Part shown: positions 43,173 through 60,869 of the stretch, piece by piece
How the letters are laid out: every line of letters begins with the position of its first letter
Position numbering within the stretch: position 1 is the first letter of the stretch
Assembly: GCF_051912485.1 (NCBI RefSeq)
Contig: NZ_CP196822.1
Coordinates: forward strand, 1,116,001-1,180,000
Source of the DNA: Nitrobacter sp051912485
Lineage (GTDB): Bacteria > Pseudomonadota > Alphaproteobacteria > Rhizobiales > Xanthobacteraceae
Reading direction: 5' to 3'
DNA length: 64,000 nucleotides
Translations under genes and position numbers: made by a program
Notes under the pieces: model-generated
The model's database searches: none
Seen by the model: only the letters and a program-made list of their open reading frames with translations
What the model was told of the DNA's origin: nothing

Positions 43173-43691
43173 GTGGAACGAGCGGCAAAAAAAGAGGCGG
43201 TCGAGGCGCTGAACGAGGTCTTCAAGACCACGGGCGTTGCGGTCGTCGCTCATTATTCCGGCCTTACCGTGGCCCAGATGCAGAAGCTGCGCATGCAGAT
43301 GAAGCAGGCGGGTGCGTCGGTGAAGGTCTCGAAGAACCGTCTCGCTAAAATTGCTCTTGAAGGCACAGACGTCGTTGCCATCGGCGCCCTTTTGAAGGGT
43401 CCGACCGTGATCGCAACTTCCAGCGATCCGGTGGCGGCGCCGAAGGTTGCCGTCGAATTCGCCAAGACGAACGAAAACTTCGTCATTCTCGGCGGCTCGA
43501 TGGGTAAAACCGTCCTGAATATCGACAGCGTCAAGGCGCTCGCCTCGTTGCCGTCACTGGATGAACTGCGCGCCAAGCTGGTCGGCCTCCTGGTCGCGCC
43601 GGCAACCAAGATCGCTCAGCTCTCCACGGCGCCCGCGGCCAAGCTCGCGCGCGTTGTCCAGGCCTATGCCTCAAAGAGCGAAGCGGCGTGA
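43173..43691 (+). CDS. rplJ: 50S ribosomal protein L10
   Basis: The 172-aa protein starts at GTG 43173 (MERAAKKEAVEALNEVFKTT). It has VVAHYSGLTVAQMQKLR, KVSKNRLAKIA and a C-terminal helix that holds L7/L12 dimers. It is the stalk base on the 50S subunit and the likely autoregulator of rplJL. rplL follows after 54 nt. Confidence 0.97.
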   Translation: MERAAKKEAVEALNEVFKTTGVAVVAHYSGLTVAQMQKLRMQMKQAGASVKVSKNRLAKIALEGTDVVAIGALLKGPTVIATSSDPVAAPKVAVEFAKTNENFVILGGSMGKTVLNIDSVKALASLPSLDELRAKLVGLLVAPATKIAQLSTAPAAKLARVVQAYASKSEAA

Positions 43692-43745
43692 GGCCCTTCG
43701 CAAGTCCAATTTGGTTCGAACCGAATACGCTAAAGGAACATATCG

Positions 43746-44117
<372 letters not shown>

Positions 44118-44649
44118 TTGTTTGAGCGAAATCCCCGGGCTGGCGGAAGCTTTGTTCCGGGGATTGCTTCACCAAGGACCTCGATGGTCGCGGCTACGAC
44201 AAGGTGAGGTGAATGGGATTCCCCGGACGGGCGCGATCAGAATTGCGCTCGCCGGGCATAACCGCCGGGCTCAGGTTCGGTCGATTATACACAGAAAAGT
44301 GTGGGTACTCAGGGGATCCTCCCCTCGAATTTCCACGGTTGCCATCCCATATCGGGGCGGCAGCACGAAAGCACAGCGGATGGCGGGAGCGGCGGCGTTC
44401 CTTCATAAGCTGTTGGGAGATTAGCGATTTCGGGCTTTTTCGGTCCGTTTGGAGATAGTTTTGACGGGCTGGGTGCACCCATGCACCCCGCACGTCGTTT
44501 TGCGTTCTGCGAGCCTGGCGTTCCAGCTCAGGATTGAAGTCCTGACATTTGCGTTCCGCTCTTGAGAGCGTTCCAAGATTCACCCCGGGGGCGATGCCAA
44601 TCGCCCTTCGGAAGGTTTGCCCCCACGGGCGACGACATGAGAGGCCACG
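44118..44649 (+). other. rplL-rpoB intergenic region with a hairpin
   Basis: No gene is supported. AATCCCCGG (44130-44138) pairs with CCGGGGATT (44157-44165), directly after rplL and without a T-run. It could be a partial terminator or RNase III site that lowers rpoBC relative to rplJL, as in other bacteria. The rest has no clear promoter. Confidence 0.5.
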
Positions 44650-48792
<4,143 letters not shown>

Positions 48793-48802
48793 GGCCTCGC
48801 GG

Positions 48803-48890
48803 CGTCATGGTCGGGATCATCCCGGCCATCCGCGCCTTTGCTGCGACAGTTTGACGACACGGAGGTCCGGAGCCGGCTCCGGGCATGACG
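48803..48890. repeat. 88-bp inverted-ended intergenic element between rpoB and rpoC
   Basis: The ends are CGTCATGG and GGCATGACG (CGTCATG/CATGACG inverted). Inside, GATCATCCCGGCCATCC and a CCGGAGCCGGCTCCGG palindrome (48868-48883) suggest a foldable RNA. The pattern matches the 'GTCATGGTCGGGATCATCCC…CCGGGCATGACG' intergenic repeats common in this bacterial group. Confidence 0.75.
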
Positions 48891-48941
48891 AAAACGGAAT
48901 TCGATTTTCTGACGACCGCTTGAGCGGTCGAGGAGAAGACC

Positions 48942-53141
<4,200 letters not shown>

Positions 53142-53160
53142 GAATCACCTGAATTTAAGC

Positions 53161-53192
53161 AAAAAGGGCCGGTGCAACCGGCCCTTTTTTTC
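53161..53192 (+). terminator. Terminator after rpoC
   Basis: AAAAAGGGCCGGT (53161-53173) pairs perfectly with ACCGGCCCTTTTT (53177-53189), loop GCA, then more T. Confidence 0.95.
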
Positions 53193-53435
53193 GTTGCGCG
53201 GCGTCCGGCGGGCTTTTTTCGGCGACGTCCGGTTTGTTCATCTTCCCTTCATGTAGAAAGGGCTTCTCCTAGGATGCCTCCAGTCTCAGAAACGCGGCTG
53301 CAGGTAAGAAATGAGGGATGGAGGAGGCTGGCGTTTCCTTCATCGGCGGAACTTCACCGGCCTCGGTGCGCCGGAATTTAGGAAAGGCCGGGTCGGGGCT
53401 GCGACAGCGCCAGGCACGGATGTCGAAAGAAAACT

Positions 53436-55484
53436 ATGCTTGATCTCGCAATTGTTGGTGGTGGCCCCGGCGGACTGATGAGCGCCTGGCACCTCAGGAA
53501 AAAACTCGGAGAACTTTGTCGCGTCACCATCTTTGAAGCTTCCGACCGCCTCGGCGGCAAGCTGCTGACCCGCAAGTTCGAGACCGCGCCGGCGATGTAC
53601 GAGGCGGGAGTTGCGGAAATCTACGACTACTCGATGACGGGACCAGATCCCCTCCGCGAACTGATCCAGCATTTCGGATTGCAGACGATTCCGATGGACG
53701 CGGGGCAGGTGCAGTTCGACGGCGAGCTGCTCGACGACGTCCCCGGCATGCGCCGCAAATACGGCGCGGAGACCGCCGATGCCATCGTGGCCTTCCGCAA
53801 GCGCTGCGCCGAGATGATGTCGCCGATCGATTATTACGAAGGCGCGTGCGACAACGACCACCCCTGGGCGTTCCTGACGGCGGAGGAGTTGCTCGACAAG
53901 GAGGTCGCGGACCCGGTCGCCAGGCGTTTCTTCAAGGTGATGGCGCGCTCCGATATCGCCACCGAGAACCACAACACCAACGGACTGAACGCGCTCAAGA
54001 ACTTCGTGATGGATGTGGACGGTTATATCGGCCTGTATTCGATCCAGAACGGCAACGAGCAGCTGATCGATTGCCTGAGGGCTGAGGTCGATGCCGACAT
54101 CCAGCTCAATCACCGCGTCCTCAAGGTCGGCAAGACGCCGGCCGGCCGCTATCAGCTCAACATGATGAACGGCAAGGGACCGGAGACCCGCGATTTCGAT
54201 CTTGTCATCATGTGCCTGCCCCATAGCTGGCTCGCCACCGTGGGATGGGACGGCGAGCAGTTGCGCAAGTCGATGGTCAAGCACGTCGCTTACTTCGACC
54301 GGCCGGCGCATTATCTCCGTGTTTCTGTCCTGTTCGACGAGCCGTTCTGGGGCGAGAAGATTTCGGGCGCATGGTTCATGTCCGAAGCCTTCGGCGGCTG
54401 CTGCGTCTACAACGAGGGCGCGCGGCACGACGTCGGCCGTCACGGCGTGCTGAACTGGCTGATCGCCGGCTCCGACGCACTGGCGTTTGCGAACCTCAGC
54501 GACAGGGAGTTGATCGACGCGGCGCTGAAGTCGCTGCCGGCGTCGCTCGGCAACGCGCGCGCGCATTTCCTCGAAGGCAAGATCCATCGCTGGATGTCGT
54601 CGGTCAACGCGATACCCGGAGGTCTTCCGGCGCGCGATGTCATGACCAACCATCGGCCCGAACCGAAGGAGCATCCGGGCCTGGTCGTTGTCGGTGACTA
54701 TCTGTTCGATTCGACCCTCAACGGGCTCCTGGATTCGTCGGATGCGGCGACCGACATCGTCGTCACCGAGATGATGAAGTTGCGCCGCGCGCGGGGCGAA
54801 AGTCGCGCGACCGCCTTCAATCAGATCGATCGCGATTACTTCAGGAACTATCGCGGTCTCGGTCCTTATCGCGACGTCTGGCAGCAGTTCAGCGATCCGG
54901 ACTTTCTGATGAATCTGATCCGGATCGGTTGGAACAAGACGACGAACTACAAATTGCTGGTAGCGGGATCCGCGAGCGGCGAACTGGTTGGCGCGTTGCG
55001 CGCCCGCGGCATCGATGCCTGGGGCATTGAGAACAACCGCGCGATTCATGCGTCGACTCCGGCAGCGCTGCAGACGTTTAACCGGTTCGGCTCGATCGTC
55101 GACATGCCGTTCGAGGACGGGCAGTTCGATTTCGTCTATGAAACGAGCCTCTGCCACGTCCCGGAATCCCGGACCCGGCGGGCGGTTCGCGAGTTGAACC
55201 GCGTCGTCAAGATCGGACTGATCTTCGGCTCCGTCACCAGCGACATGAAGCCGGCGTTGATCGACCGTTACGATTTGCTGCGCGGCGTGAAGAAGCTCGG
55301 TACCTGGTGGGAATGGTCGGAAATCTTTTTCAATAACGGTTTTGACCTCGCCATGAACCGCAACGACCGCACCGACGAATTATGGGCGGCGGCTATCGCA
55401 GCGGACAGGGGACCGGATCGGTGGTACGCCGATGCCGAAAGCCTGCGCTACTCGCTGTTCGACAAGGTCGAAGACGACGCCTGA
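53436..55484 (+). CDS. Fusion of FAD amine-oxidase-like and SAM-methyltransferase-like domains
   Basis: The 682-aa protein starts with an FAD/NAD-binding Rossmann motif (LAIVGGGPGGLMSAWHLRKK) and has the NAD(P)-binding/amine-oxidase layout with a conserved GVAEIYDYS and a C-terminal GLVVVGDYLFDSTLNGLLDS of the oxidase part (about 1-450). The last 210 residues look like a class I methyltransferase: NYKLLVAGSASGELVGALRA, then FGSIVDMPFEDGQFDFVYET. The SAM loop reads AGSASGE instead of the usual GxGxG. I infer an enzyme that oxidises and methylates one substrate, perhaps lipid-like. ABC exporter genes follow downstream. Confidence 0.75.
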   Translation: MLDLAIVGGGPGGLMSAWHLRKKLGELCRVTIFEASDRLGGKLLTRKFETAPAMYEAGVAEIYDYSMTGPDPLRELIQHFGLQTIPMDAGQVQFDGELLDDVPGMRRKYGAETADAIVAFRKRCAEMMSPIDYYEGACDNDHPWAFLTAEELLDKEVADPVARRFFKVMARSDIATENHNTNGLNALKNFVMDVDGYIGLYSIQNGNEQLIDCLRAEVDADIQLNHRVLKVGKTPAGRYQLNMMNGKGPETRDFDLVIMCLPHSWLATVGWDGEQLRKSMVKHVAYFDRPAHYLRVSVLFDEPFWGEKISGAWFMSEAFGGCCVYNEGARHDVGRHGVLNWLIAGSDALAFANLSDRELIDAALKSLPASLGNARAHFLEGKIHRWMSSVNAIPGGLPARDVMTNHRPEPKEHPGLVVVGDYLFDSTLNGLLDSSDAATDIVVTEMMKLRRARGESRATAFNQIDRDYFRNYRGLGPYRDVWQQFSDPDFLMNLIRIGWNKTTNYKLLVAGSASGELVGALRARGIDAWGIENNRAIHASTPAALQTFNRFGSIVDMPFEDGQFDFVYETSLCHVPESRTRRAVRELNRVVKIGLIFGSVTSDMKPALIDRYDLLRGVKKLGTWWEWSEIFFNNGFDLAMNRNDRTDELWAAAIAADRGPDRWYADAESLRYSLFDKVEDDA

Positions 55485-55614
55485 GTCGCTGTCAGGCGAA
55501 CCCGGAAACTGCACCCGGCTTGATCGGGGTGCTCCGTCAGTTCAGCTGGCCATGAAGCACTTTCATATTTCATACGGCGGCCGGTCTGGCCGTTCGCAAC
55601 GGTAAAATCCAATC

Positions 55615-57621
55615 GTGCCCAAGGTGCCGCCGCCCGACGATCCATCTGGCCCCGATGATGCGGTAAGGGTTCCGAAGAATCTGCCTGCCGAGACCGGGCC
55701 GGCGCCCGCGTCGTCAGCGCCAAGCAAACCTGCTCTCGAGTCCCCGCCGCATCAGCGTGTCGAGGATGACGAGGATGATGATGAGGACGAGGACAGTGAA
55801 CTCGACCTCGACAATGACGACGATGAGGATCTCGTCGTCTATACGGCGCGCGAGGCCGCCGGTGCGCTCGCGACGATCTATGCATTCATCCGTCCCTCGC
55901 TCCGGAATTATCGGAAGGCGTTGAGCTTCGTCGGCCTCGGCCTTTTGGTCGAGACGCTGTTCAACGTCATCATGCCGCTCAGCCTCAAGTTTCTGATCGA
56001 CGATGCGCTCGGCGAAGAGGATTTCGTCGTCCTGGTTCGGATCCTGTCGGTACTTGCGGTCGCCGGCATTATCACGTCGCTGATCTCCATCTGGTACGAA
56101 CGCTGGGACGCCTGGCTGTCGTCTTCGATTGTCTCAGAGGTGCGGCAGCGGCTGTTCAACCATGTGCAGGATCTGCCATCGGCATTTTTTGGGCGTATCC
56201 GGCGAGGGGAAATCCTGTCGCGCTTCTCCGTTGATCTCGCGGCATTCGAAGGCGCGACGAAGACGCTCGTCAGCACGGCGCTGCTTCCGGCGATGGAACT
56301 GGTGGCAGGCATTGTTCTGATGCTGTTCTTGAGTTGGCCCTTGGCGGTTGTTGCGCTGCTGATCTTTCCGATCACGTTGATCGGGCCGCGCTTTCTGACG
56401 CCGAAGGCGGTGCAGGCGAACTACGAACAGAAGGTCAACGAATCCGCGATCCTCGGTCTGGTTCAGGAAAACATCGCCGCGCAGGCCCTCGTGAAGGCTT
56501 TCAGTCTGCAGCGTCGCGCCCGCGGCTGGTTCACCGTCCGCAATGAGGATACCAGAAAGAAGATCGCAACCTCCACGTTCCTATCGAGCATGGTCGAACG
56601 GTCGGTCACGATCGCCGTGCTGCTGCTGCATCTCGTCGTTCTCGGCATCGGCGCCTATCTCGCGACCAGCGGGCAGATCACGATCGGAACATTCGTGACT
56701 TTTGAAAGCGCGTTCTGGGAAATTTCATACAATATCGCGCATCTGATGTCCTACGTGCCGATTTCGATTCAGGCCGCGGCCGCTGTGCGCCACATGCATG
56801 AATTGCTCGACGAACCGACGCGCGGTGCCGACCGCCCCGGCGCGCCCGATCTGCCCCGCATCACCCACGACATCACCTTCGATCGTGTGACGTTTCGATA
56901 TGAGGGCGTCGAGACGCCCGTCCTCAACAACCTCTCTCTGAAGCTCGATGTCGGAAAGCGGATAGCGATTGTTGGGCCGAGCGGCTCCGGCAAGAGCACG
57001 CTGCTCAATCTGATCCTGCGTCTCTATGTGCCGAACCAGGGGCGCGTCACCATCGACGGCGTCGATACCCGCAAGGTGACGCGCGAGTCGCTTCGATCCG
57101 GCATGGCAGTGGTGTTTCAGGAGAACATGCTTTTCAACATGTCGATCCGCGAAAACATCCGTCTCGGCAAGGAAGACGCCAGTGACGAGGAGGTCGAAGT
57201 CGCGGCGAAAAAGGCCGAGATCCATCGCTTTATCATGAGCCTGCCGCGACGCTACGATACCATCGTCGGCGAGCGCGGCGATACGTTGTCCGGTGGGCAG
57301 CGCCAGCGCATGGCGATTGCCCGCGCGATCGTTCGCGACCCGTCGATTCTGTTGCTTGATGAGGCGACGTCCGCGCTCGACCAGACCACCGAAGCGGCGA
57401 TCAATCGCACGCTGCTGAAGGTGGCCAAGGGCCGAACCATGATCTTTTCGACGCATCGGCTCACCTCGGTGGTCGATATGGACGAGATCATCGTCATCAG
57501 CAGCGGTCAGGCCGTTGAGCGGGGTTCCCACGCAGAACTGATGAAGGCCAACGGCCTCTACCGCACGCTCTGGGATGACCAGGGTCATGGGCATGACCAC
57601 AGCGATCGTGACGATGAATAG
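55615..57621 (+). CDS. MsbA-type ABC exporter with an acidic N-terminal extension
   Basis: This 668-aa half-transporter has six membrane helices, then an ATPase with Walker A GPSGSGKST (about 453-461), signature LSGGQ (559-563) and Walker B ILLLDEATSALDQ. The N-terminal 80 residues are odd: a Pro-rich stretch and then an almost continuous acidic run (about residues 50-72, EDDEDDDEDEDSELDLDND), of a kind not usual for lipid or drug exporters. The start is GTG 55615 with a weak ribosome binding site. It follows the oxidase-methyltransferase by 130 nt. It may export that enzyme's product. Confidence 0.9.
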   Translation: MPKVPPPDDPSGPDDAVRVPKNLPAETGPAPASSAPSKPALESPPHQRVEDDEDDDEDEDSELDLDNDDDEDLVVYTAREAAGALATIYAFIRPSLRNYRKALSFVGLGLLVETLFNVIMPLSLKFLIDDALGEEDFVVLVRILSVLAVAGIITSLISIWYERWDAWLSSSIVSEVRQRLFNHVQDLPSAFFGRIRRGEILSRFSVDLAAFEGATKTLVSTALLPAMELVAGIVLMLFLSWPLAVVALLIFPITLIGPRFLTPKAVQANYEQKVNESAILGLVQENIAAQALVKAFSLQRRARGWFTVRNEDTRKKIATSTFLSSMVERSVTIAVLLLHLVVLGIGAYLATSGQITIGTFVTFESAFWEISYNIAHLMSYVPISIQAAAAVRHMHELLDEPTRGADRPGAPDLPRITHDITFDRVTFRYEGVETPVLNNLSLKLDVGKRIAIVGPSGSGKSTLLNLILRLYVPNQGRVTIDGVDTRKVTRESLRSGMAVVFQENMLFNMSIRENIRLGKEDASDEEVEVAAKKAEIHRFIMSLPRRYDTIVGERGDTLSGGQRQRMAIARAIVRDPSILLLDEATSALDQTTEAAINRTLLKVAKGRTMIFSTHRLTSVVDMDEIIVISSGQAVERGSHAELMKANGLYRTLWDDQGHGHDHSDRDDE

Positions 57622-57744
57622 GCGCTTCTCCTCACGCGAAATTATGCGATCGAAGTGAGGAAAAATTAACATCGAGTTTATTCAATTTGCTTCTTCACCG
57701 CGGCGTTATTCGTTTCGGGTGGACGGGATGCTATTGTCCGCCAT

Positions 57745-57818
57745 GCGGATGCAGCTCGATGGTCGAGCGGCAGTTTTCCAGACTGAAGGCGTAGGTTCGA
57801 TTCCTGCCATCCGCTCCA
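57745..57818 (+). tRNA. tRNA-Gly (TCC)
   Basis: The 74-nt tRNA has acceptor GCGGATG/CATCCGC, D-arm GCTC-GATGGTC-GAGC, anticodon loop TTTCCAG (anticodon TCC) on the stem GCAGT/ACTGA, T-arm GTAGG-TTCGATT-CCTGC and an encoded CCA end. One mismatch sits at the foot of the anticodon stem. Confidence 0.94.
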
Positions 57819-57878
57819 GTCGCGAAAAGTCGTGGATCGCAAAGAACGGATCGCGCGCAGGCGTGGGAGTCAGGAATC

Positions 57879-58136
57879 ATGATTGCTGCACAGAAGAAGC
57901 GCGAGACCCGCAAGTCGGTCCAGCAATCGGCCTGGATCACTCTGGACGGCGGCTTTGCCGCAAGGCCGTGCGTCGTCCTCGACCTGTCAACCAGAGGCGC
58001 CAAGATTACGGTCGACGATCCCGGCGTAGCGTCGGCCGGTTTCCGGCTGGCATTCGCGCGCGACGTGAGGGCGGGGCGTCAATGCACGGTGATCTGGCGC
58101 AGCGGAAAAACGATGGGCGTCAGGTTCATTCGCTAG
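57879..58136 (+). CDS. Single PilZ-domain protein
   Basis: The 85-aa product has the PilZ fold that binds cyclic di-GMP: an N-terminal RRxxR-like basic block (KKRETRKSVQQ), then a DLSTRGAKITVDD motif (D/N-x-S-x-x-G) and a final beta-strand (GVRFIR). It has no partner domain. It may read c-di-GMP for the neighbouring envelope genes. The start ATG 57879 lies 60 nt after tRNA-Gly. Confidence 0.82.
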   Translation: MIAAQKKRETRKSVQQSAWITLDGGFAARPCVVLDLSTRGAKITVDDPGVASAGFRLAFARDVRAGRQCTVIWRSGKTMGVRFIR

Positions 58137-58228
58137 GCTTCCGTTTTCCTGGCGGGCGGATCAATTCGGCCCGGAGTCTCGTTCAGCTGCGTTGAATTAA
58201 GGCTCTAGTCTAGCCTTATCCCTTTGAT

Positions 58229-58292
58229 TGATCTTATCCGAAACCGGTTTCAACTTTGCGCTCGCGCGACCCTTCGGGTCTGGATCATGCTC
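58229..58292. repeat. Palindromic intergenic element between PilZ and FAD-monooxygenase genes
   Basis: It contains the 12-bp perfect palindrome GAAACCGGTTTC (58240-58251) and the hairpin GACCC-TTC-GGGTC (58268-58280), ending GGATCATGCTCTAG. It lies between two convergent genes and matches the 'ATCCGAAAACCGG…GATCATGCTC' intergenic repeat type I recall from Bradyrhizobium-like genomes. Confidence 0.6.
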
Positions 58293-59488
58293 TAGGCAAT
58301 TCTGCCTTCGTGCGATTCCTGACGCGGCAGCGACGCGGGTATCCGCGTTTCCGGCTTGTTTTTTAGTCCCATCATGCCCTGAGCCAGCCGTCCGATGAAG
58401 CGTGCCCAGCGGCGTGCGCGCCACGTCGGGCCGTTGTCGATCGACAGCGAGCGAAGATGCCAGGCTTTCGCGGTCGACCATGCATCACATTCTGTCTTCA
58501 CCGGATCGTCGTAGAACATGTCGATCTTGATGCGATCCATGCCTTCGGTCGCAAGCCAGTTCGGGATGTGGACGTTGCAAAGTCGCTCGACGTCGGTGAA
58601 TACCTTGTCGGTGCCGGTGCCCGCGGCCGGGCACGATGTCGCGAAAGCGTCGCCGACGAGAACGACGCCGGCCTGCCGATAATTTTCCGTGACGTACAAA
58701 TCCGCCGGCCGGATTTTGATCGGCCCGCTAACCTTGAAGCCGCCGGTCATGCGGTCGAGGCCGGGCATCATTGCGCGCATCGTCGCTTCGGGGTTTTCAC
58801 GAAATTCGCGAAACCAGATGTCGTCCATCGGTCGATAGACCATCATGTTGGCCCGCATGGTGTTGCCGATCGGAAACAGCGTCAGATAGGCCATGCGATC
58901 GGTCGATCGCTTCGGCCAGTAGGTCAGGGCCGGGAAGGGTAACGTCGGGCGATCGACCGGCACGACGTCGAAGCCGAGCGTCACGGAATGACATTCGCTG
59001 ATGATGCGCCGCCCGAGGCCGAGCAGGTGACGCAGGCTGATACTGAGACCGTTCGCGAGCACGATCAGGCGCGCGGAAATCGTCTCACCATCCGCCAGTA
59101 CTACGCGCTGGCGTTCGTCGCTCGTGGCGACCTCGACGACCTTGGTGTAAAGGGTCTCCACGCTGGACGGGATTTGCGCGCGCATGGTGTTGACGAGCGT
59201 GTCGTACATCACACCGTGCTGGTCGCTTGGTTTTTTGGTCACCACGTAACCGAAACGTGCTTCCCAGACTTCACCGTCGATAGTCGTCGCGCGTAGCGTC
59301 TCGTCGGCGAGACCTGTCTTGCGCAAGGTTTCGAGCTGGGTGCCGCCCAACTTTTCACAACGCAGGTCAGGTGGGTATGTCGTGTGCGGATCGATCAGGA
59401 TCGCGGGAATGCCTGCGCGGCCCAGCATTGCGGCAGCGGTGGAGCCGGCCAGACCGCCGCCAATGATTGCGATGTCGGTATAGCGCAT
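58292..59488 (-). CDS. FAD-dependent monooxygenase (PHBH-type)
   Basis: The 398-aa protein has a Rossmann start (MRYTDIAIIGGGLAGSTAAAM), a middle arm with GDAFATSCPAAGTGTDKVF as the second FAD motif, and the group's PTLPFPALTYWPKRSTDRMA segment. There is no WxWxIP of a tryptophan halogenase. It could hydroxylate or epoxidise an aromatic or polyene-like substrate. I start at ATG 59488, which removes 21 unconvincing residues; residue 12 of the longer frame is another option. It diverges from the acyltransferase gene at 59617. Confidence 0.85.
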   Translation of the reverse strand: MRYTDIAIIGGGLAGSTAAAMLGRAGIPAILIDPHTTYPPDLRCEKLGGTQLETLRKTGLADETLRATTIDGEVWEARFGYVVTKKPSDQHGVMYDTLVNTMRAQIPSSVETLYTKVVEVATSDERQRVVLADGETISARLIVLANGLSISLRHLLGLGRRIISECHSVTLGFDVVPVDRPTLPFPALTYWPKRSTDRMAYLTLFPIGNTMRANMMVYRPMDDIWFREFRENPEATMRAMMPGLDRMTGGFKVSGPIKIRPADLYVTENYRQAGVVLVGDAFATSCPAAGTGTDKVFTDVERLCNVHIPNWLATEGMDRIKIDMFYDDPVKTECDAWSTAKAWHLRSLSIDNGPTWRARRWARFIGRLAQGMMGLKNKPETRIPASLPRQESHEGRIA

Positions 59489-59616
59489 GGATTTGCCTTT
59501 GTTCCGCAGCGCTATCATTGCGCCGCAAAAAGCAAATAAACCTTGAAACACACCAAGCGCGCGAGGCTGGATAAGACCGATACAACTTAACTGAAAAGCA
59601 ATGCCGGGGCGACATT

Positions 59617-60801
59617 ATGCCGCCCAAGCAGGATCGCCCCAAGAATGATCCAAGGCGTCTGATGATTTCGGTAAACATTTGTTCACCAACACTGGACCTT
59701 GCGGTGCCATGGGACGATCTCGTCCGGCGGGCATCTTCCAATGTGTTCATGAATCCCGTTGCCCTGACTGTCGCGAACGAGACCGGGTTCGCGCGCATTC
59801 AGGTTCTGTTGGCGTGGGACGACAGCACCGAACCCAGGAGGCTGGTCGGCATCTGGGCCTTTCAGGTCCGCAGGATTTCGCGATTGTGGCCCGCGCAGCT
59901 TGAGGCATTGCCCTACAATTACGCCTTTCTTTCAAACCCGGTCGTGGATCCTGCTTTCGTCCGTGATGTCATCCCGGCCTTCCTGTCGGCGATCCGGAAC
60001 AGTCCCGTCCTGCCCAAGTTGATCAATCTGAAGTCGCTCGATGCCGAGGCTCCGAGCTTCGAAATGCTTCTAAACGCGCTGACGGAGCAGGGCAGGGCGC
60101 AGCTCAAATTATCCGAGAGCACGCGGCCTTTTGCGACTCCTGAGGTTGGCGTGAAACGGTCCGGCTCGACCCGAAAGAAGCTGCGGCAGGACTGGAACAG
60201 GCTTTCCGCTGTCGGCGTGGTCGATATCGTCAATCACCGCGCGCCCGATACCCGAGAGGCGTTCGAAACGTTCCTGAAGCTGGAAGCAGCCGGCTGGAAA
60301 GGCGCGCGCGGGACGGCATTGCTGTGCGATGCCGCGGATGCGGCCTTCGCCCGACAGATGGTTGCCGCGCTCGCCGAAGGTGGCAACGCCTCGGTGGCAT
60401 TGCTTCGCGTCGATGGGTGTGCCATCGCCGCGCAAGTGCTGATGTATTGCGGCTCCACGGCCTACACCTGGAAAACTGCATTTAGCCCGGACTACGCAAA
60501 ATACTCGCCAGGCGCGCTGCTGATCGACAGGATCACGGACGACCTGTTTTCCTCCGCCGGCATTGCGGCGATCGATTCCTGTTCGTACGAAGGAAGCTTC
60601 ATGGCTCAGCTCTGGGCCGGACGCCGGAAAATGGCCGATTTGCTCGTCGATGTAGGACCGGGTAAATCGCTGGCGTTTTCGCTGGAGGTGGTCCGCCAGC
60701 GAGGCTATGACTATCTCCGTCGGCTTCGCGACCGAATCCGGGCCTGGTCGGTGCCGGCCGTACCCAAAAGCAAGAAGGTGAGTTTTGCCGCGCATCGCTA
60801 G
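59617..60801 (+). CDS. BioF2/FemAB-like GNAT acyltransferase
   Basis: The 394-aa protein fits the BioF2-like (Acetyltransf_6) group of GNAT proteins, seen in polysaccharide and cell-envelope loci. It has an N-terminal half of alpha/beta type (SRLWPAQLEALPYNYAFLSN), then RKKLRQDWNRLSAVGVVDIV, EAAGWKGARGTALL and KTAFSPDYAKYSPGALLIDR, the core of the acyl-CoA site. ATG 59617 or the inner 59662 may start it. It is divergent from the FAD monooxygenase 128 nt away, so the two may be regulated together. Confidence 0.85.
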   Translation: MPPKQDRPKNDPRRLMISVNICSPTLDLAVPWDDLVRRASSNVFMNPVALTVANETGFARIQVLLAWDDSTEPRRLVGIWAFQVRRISRLWPAQLEALPYNYAFLSNPVVDPAFVRDVIPAFLSAIRNSPVLPKLINLKSLDAEAPSFEMLLNALTEQGRAQLKLSESTRPFATPEVGVKRSGSTRKKLRQDWNRLSAVGVVDIVNHRAPDTREAFETFLKLEAAGWKGARGTALLCDAADAAFARQMVAALAEGGNASVALLRVDGCAIAAQVLMYCGSTAYTWKTAFSPDYAKYSPGALLIDRITDDLFSSAGIAAIDSCSYEGSFMAQLWAGRRKMADLLVDVGPGKSLAFSLEVVRQRGYDYLRRLRDRIRAWSVPAVPKSKKVSFAAHR

Positions 60802-60841
60802 GGATGTCGCTGCGTGCGACCGGGCGGCCGACGGGACAAAG

Positions 60842-60869
60842 TTGACTTGTGGATCACGTTATATAATAT
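60842..60869 (+). promoter_or_regulatory. Strong AT-rich promoter candidate
   Basis: TTGACT (60842-60847) and TAATAT (60864-60869) are 16 bp apart in an AT-rich patch that is unusual for this genome. It would give a transcript with a 250-nt leader before the Crp/Fnr gene at 61127. Confidence 0.6.

Noticed and set aside
53340..55157. 605-codon minus-strand frame opposite the oxidase-methyltransferase gene
   Set aside because: Shadow of the real gene; no ribosome binding site or protein-like composition.
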